From contig CAMOHY010000105.1 in NCBI GenBank assembly GCA_946615495.1, positions 1 to 7,337 of the forward strand: a DNA stretch of 7,337 bases, written 5' to 3'. The notes beneath the pieces are model-generated. The model was not told where the DNA came from and searched no databases. It was given only the letters and a program-made list of their open reading frames with translations. A program made the translations under genes and the position numbers. Below are positions 5,619-7,337 of the stretch, piece by piece (the first letter of the stretch is position 1; the number at the start of each line of letters is the position of its first letter). The DNA comes from an uncultured Clostridia bacterium. Its GTDB lineage: Bacteria; Bacillota; Clostridia; Christensenellales; Aristaeellaceae.

Positions 5619-6308
5619 GTGCAGACCGAGAAAAAGACCGACAAGAAACAGGAAAATAACGCGCAAGCGAAGCCCGCCAACTTTTGGGAGTGGTATAAAG
5701 CCAGAAGAGCCAAGCAGAAGGAAAAAGAAAAGAACAAAACGATTCCGCAAAAAATTCTCAGCTGGGTGCTCACCTTCCTGGCCGCCATCGTGATTGCCTG
5801 CCTGGTGCGCGCCTATGTGGCCGAGCCTATCCGGGTGGACGGCACCAGCATGACCAACACTTTGCAGGACGGCGAAATCGTGCTGGCCTCCAAGTGGGCT
5901 TACCTGACCGGAGAAATGAAGCGCAACGATATCGTAATCTGCCGCTATCCCGGCCGGGTGAACGAAAACGGGGCTGCGCAAATCAATTTCAGCTCCGCCC
6001 TGTCTCTGGACACCTACACCCTGTTCGTCAAGCGCCTGGTGGCCCTGCCCGGCGACACTGTGCAGATTTACGGCGGCCACCTGTACGTGAACGGCGAATT
6101 GGTGGAGGACCCCGAATTCATGGGCAGCGTGCCCAGCGATTATCCCCTGCGCACGCTGGGCAGCGACGAATACTTCGTCATCGGCGATAACCGCTATACC
6201 TCCCACGACAGCCGGGCCAGCGACGTGGGCCCCATTTCCAAGAGCGCTATCATGGGCAAGGTCAAGAGCGTGATCCTCCCCTGGTCCCATCGCCGCAGCG
6301 TGGAATAA
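5619..6308 (+). CDS. lepB: Signal peptidase I (first of a tandem pair)
   Basis: A 229-residue type I signal peptidase, which removes signal peptides from secreted proteins at the outer face of the cytoplasmic membrane. A Lys/Glu-rich cytoplasmic N-terminus (1-46) leads into one membrane span (about 48-66). Box B holds the catalytic serine S77 in GTSM; the lysine general base is K138 in VKRLVALPGD; box E is GDNR (189-192) followed by SHDSR (195-199). The single span is typical of Gram-positive enzymes. Between the DIVICRYP strand and the catalytic Lys lies a segment (about 112-136, including INFSSALSL) longer than I expect for SipS-type enzymes, and it is shared with the next gene. It starts with GTG, 7 nt after the DUF951 stop, and its TAA is directly followed by the next ATG. 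Confidence 0.96.
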   Translation: MQTEKKTDKKQENNAQAKPANFWEWYKARRAKQKEKEKNKTIPQKILSWVLTFLAAIVIACLVRAYVAEPIRVDGTSMTNTLQDGEIVLASKWAYLTGEMKRNDIVICRYPGRVNENGAAQINFSSALSLDTYTLFVKRLVALPGDTVQIYGGHLYVNGELVEDPEFMGSVPSDYPLRTLGSDEYFVIGDNRYTSHDSRASDVGPISKSAIMGKVKSVILPWSHRRSVE

Positions 6309-6914
6309 ATGAGCCCGCTTTCCGCGGCGCCTGCCGCCCCCTCCCCTACGCCAGAAAAAAAGAAGCGGTCCCCGCTCCAGAGAATCATGGACGGCGTATT
6401 GATTACTTTGCTGACGGCGGCGCTTATCGCCGCCGGGCAATCCTTCTTTTTCCAGTGGGTGCGGGTACAGGGCACCAGCATGGAAAACACCCTGCACAAC
6501 GGAGAAATCCTGCTGGTCAGCCGGGGCGGAGAGTATCGCCGGGGCGACATCGTTATTTGCCGGTACCCCCATCGGGTGGATTTTTCCATCAATTTTACCG
6601 CCTCCCTTTCCCTCACCCGCCACACCATTTTCGTCAAGCGCCTGGTGGCCTTGCCTGGCGACAGCGTGGAAATTCGCCAAGGCCAGCTGTATGTAAACGA
6701 CCGGCTGGTGCCGAATCCGCCGGAAATGGGCAGCGTGCCCAGCGACCTAAAAAGGCTGGAGCTAAAGGAGGATGAATATTTCGTCATCGGCGACAACCGC
6801 CGCTCCTCCCACGACAGCCGCGCCAGCGACGTGGGCCCCATTTCCCTTTCCATGCTTCAAGGCCACGTCCGCAAGGTGATTTGGCCGCTGAACAGGCTGC
6901 GGGACATTCAATGA
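6309..6914 (+). CDS. lepB: Signal peptidase I (second of a tandem pair)
   Basis: A 201-residue paralogue of the preceding gene. The N-terminus is short and Ala/Pro-rich with a KKKR patch (17-20), followed by one span (about 28-48). The catalytic serine is S57 in GTSM, the lysine K110 in VKRLVALPGD, and box E is GDNR (161-164) with SHDSR (167-171). All catalytic residues are intact, so it is probably active. The ATG abuts the previous stop (TAAATG) and has only a weak GGA upstream, so translation likely depends on coupling; M27 (6387) is a less likely alternative, since it would remove the basic N-terminus. DNA identity with the first copy is high in places (for instance 38 of 39 bases, 6201-6239 versus 6807-6845), pointing to a tandem duplication followed by divergence or gene conversion. 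Confidence 0.95.
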   Translation: MSPLSAAPAAPSPTPEKKKRSPLQRIMDGVLITLLTAALIAAGQSFFFQWVRVQGTSMENTLHNGEILLVSRGGEYRRGDIVICRYPHRVDFSINFTASLSLTRHTIFVKRLVALPGDSVEIRQGQLYVNDRLVPNPPEMGSVPSDLKRLELKEDEYFVIGDNRRSSHDSRASDVGPISLSMLQGHVRKVIWPLNRLRDIQ

Positions 6915-7083
6915 TTTCGCATTGCATTCCCTATTCAAAAAGCCGGATATCTGCAAAGCGGCAGATTGAAAAAGCTGGAGAAAACCTGCAAGCTGGTTTC
7001 CCTGATATTGCAATCCGCGGCGGCATGTACGCCGCGAGGAGAAGCTTCTCATTCCTCCCAAATTTCCCGCCGTGATGCGCAGA
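6915..7083. other. Gene-poor stretch with small dyads before the operon terminator
   Basis: No recognised gene. Short dyads are present: ATCTGC/GCAGAT (6949-6954, 6961-6966), CGCGGCG/CGCCGCG (7016-7022, 7030-7036) and the 12-bp palindrome GAGAAGCTTCTC (7039-7050). A 54-codon frame begins at 6911, overlapping the peptidase stop as ATGA, and ends at 7075 just before the terminator. It has a poor ribosome site, AT-leaning codon use (ATA, AGA, TCA) unlike its neighbours, and no recognisable family. I regard it as probably not coding. Confidence 0.5.
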
Positions 7084-7115
7084 AGCGTTCGTCAGCCTTC
7101 GGACGAACGCTTTTT
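7084..7115 (+). terminator. Intrinsic terminator of the DUF951-lepB-lepB operon
   Basis: AGCGTTCGTC (7084-7093) pairs perfectly with GACGAACGCT (7102-7111) around an 8-nt loop; the five-T run is 7111-7115. It lies about 170 nt after the last peptidase stop, so the transcript would carry a long 3' untranslated tail. Confidence 0.9.
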
Positions 7116-7124
7116 CCATATAAC

Positions 7125-7153
7125 AAAAAGCCGGAAGGGAAACCCCTTCCGGC
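7125..7153 (-). terminator. Intrinsic terminator of the leftward ugpC/msmX-like gene
   Basis: GCCGGAAGGG (7130-7139) pairs perfectly with CCCTTCCGGC (7144-7153) with a 4-nt loop. Five A at 7125-7129 form the U-tract on the minus strand. It starts 17 nt after the stop of the leftward gene and faces the plus-strand terminator only 9 nt away. Confidence 0.92.
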
Positions 7154-7170
7154 GGAAACGAGCTATTGAA

Positions 7171-7337
7171 TTAGCGGTTCATGATGGTTTCTTCGGTGTC
7201 CTTATCGAAGAAGTGCAGGCGGGTGGTGTCCAGAGCAACCTTCACATCGTCGCCAGCGCGGGTCTTGGTGCGGGGGTCAACACGGGCGATCACGTTTTCT
7301 TCCTTGCCGGAGGTGGAGAAGTACAGATAGGTTTCGG
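7171..7337 (-). CDS. ugpC: C-terminus of an MsmX/UgpC-type sugar ABC transporter ATP-binding protein (partial)
   Basis: Only the last 54 codons are in the window; the gene continues past the right edge. The visible protein includes VIARVDPRTKTRAGDDVKVA and ends LHFFDKDTEETIMNR, which matches the final TOBE/OB-like regulatory domain of MsmK/MsmX/UgpC ATPases. These proteins energise carbohydrate importers, often several in one cell, and bind to the cytoplasmic side of the permeases. The catalytic domain is out of view, so function rests on the tail alone. Codon choice (CTG, AAG, ACC, CGC, with GTT and GCT mixed in) suggests strong expression. It is convergent with the peptidase operon. Confidence 0.82.
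   Translation of the reverse strand, partial: ETYLYFSTSGKEENVIARVDPRTKTRAGDDVKVALDTTRLHFFDKDTEETIMNR

Noticed and set aside
5472..6680. A 402-codon minus-strand frame across the signal peptidases
   Set aside because: Antisense shadow of GC-rich genes with clear plus-strand protein families; no start signals.
1..7337. Mobile element, CRISPR array, tRNA or rRNA genes, toxin-antitoxin or defence system
   Set aside because: No terminal inverted repeats with a transposase, no regularly spaced repeats, no cloverleaf or rRNA motifs and no nuclease or toxin-like small gene pair were found on reading both strands.

Overview
The window looks like a chromosomal piece of a fairly GC-rich low-to-mid-GC-lineage Bacillota, probably a Clostridia-type anaerobe. 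This is inferred from strong AGGAGG-type ribosome sites, textbook sigma-A promoters, a DUF951 protein, a CmpB-like (PF06541-type) membrane protein next to engB, Gram-positive-type single-span signal peptidases, and the C-terminus of an MsmX/UgpC-type sugar-transport ATPase. I cannot name the genus. No mobile element, CRISPR array, rRNA or tRNA is visible.

Layout. Positions 1-88 hold three consecutive stem-loops; the last has a U-tract and ends a plus-strand transcript arriving from outside the window. Then comes a leftward three-gene operon, read from 2415 down to 87: an aldo/keto reductase, a five-span CmpB-like membrane protein whose start overlaps the reductase stop by 7 bp, and the ribosome-biogenesis GTPase EngB (YsxC/YihA). 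It starts from a TTGCTT-17-TATAAT promoter whose -35 box sits inside a 10-bp perfect inverted repeat.

Divergently, a rightward two-gene operon (2680-5078) encodes an ABC ATPase and a 12-span permease. The two genes overlap by ATGA and end at a strong intrinsic terminator (5103-5137). The permease looks internally duplicated: a similar loop motif (ALPVKPRTVLSAKL / ALPASYRTLIKAKL) precedes a membrane segment in each half.

After a 311-bp gap, a second rightward operon (5390-6914) has a consensus promoter. It carries a 73-residue DUF951 protein with a Cys/His cluster, then two type I signal peptidases back to back. The peptidases are tandem paralogues: both keep the Ser/Lys dyad, stretches of DNA are nearly identical, and their N-termini are unrelated. 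Two facing terminators (7084-7115 plus, 7125-7153 minus) separate this operon from the 3' end of the ugpC/msmX-like ATPase gene at the right edge.

Overall these are ordinary housekeeping, export and transport genes. I do not see an undescribed multi-gene system. The points most worth a second look are the tandem signal peptidases with their shared extra segment before the catalytic lysine, their linkage to the DUF951 protein, the duplicated permease, and the inverted repeat around the reductase promoter.
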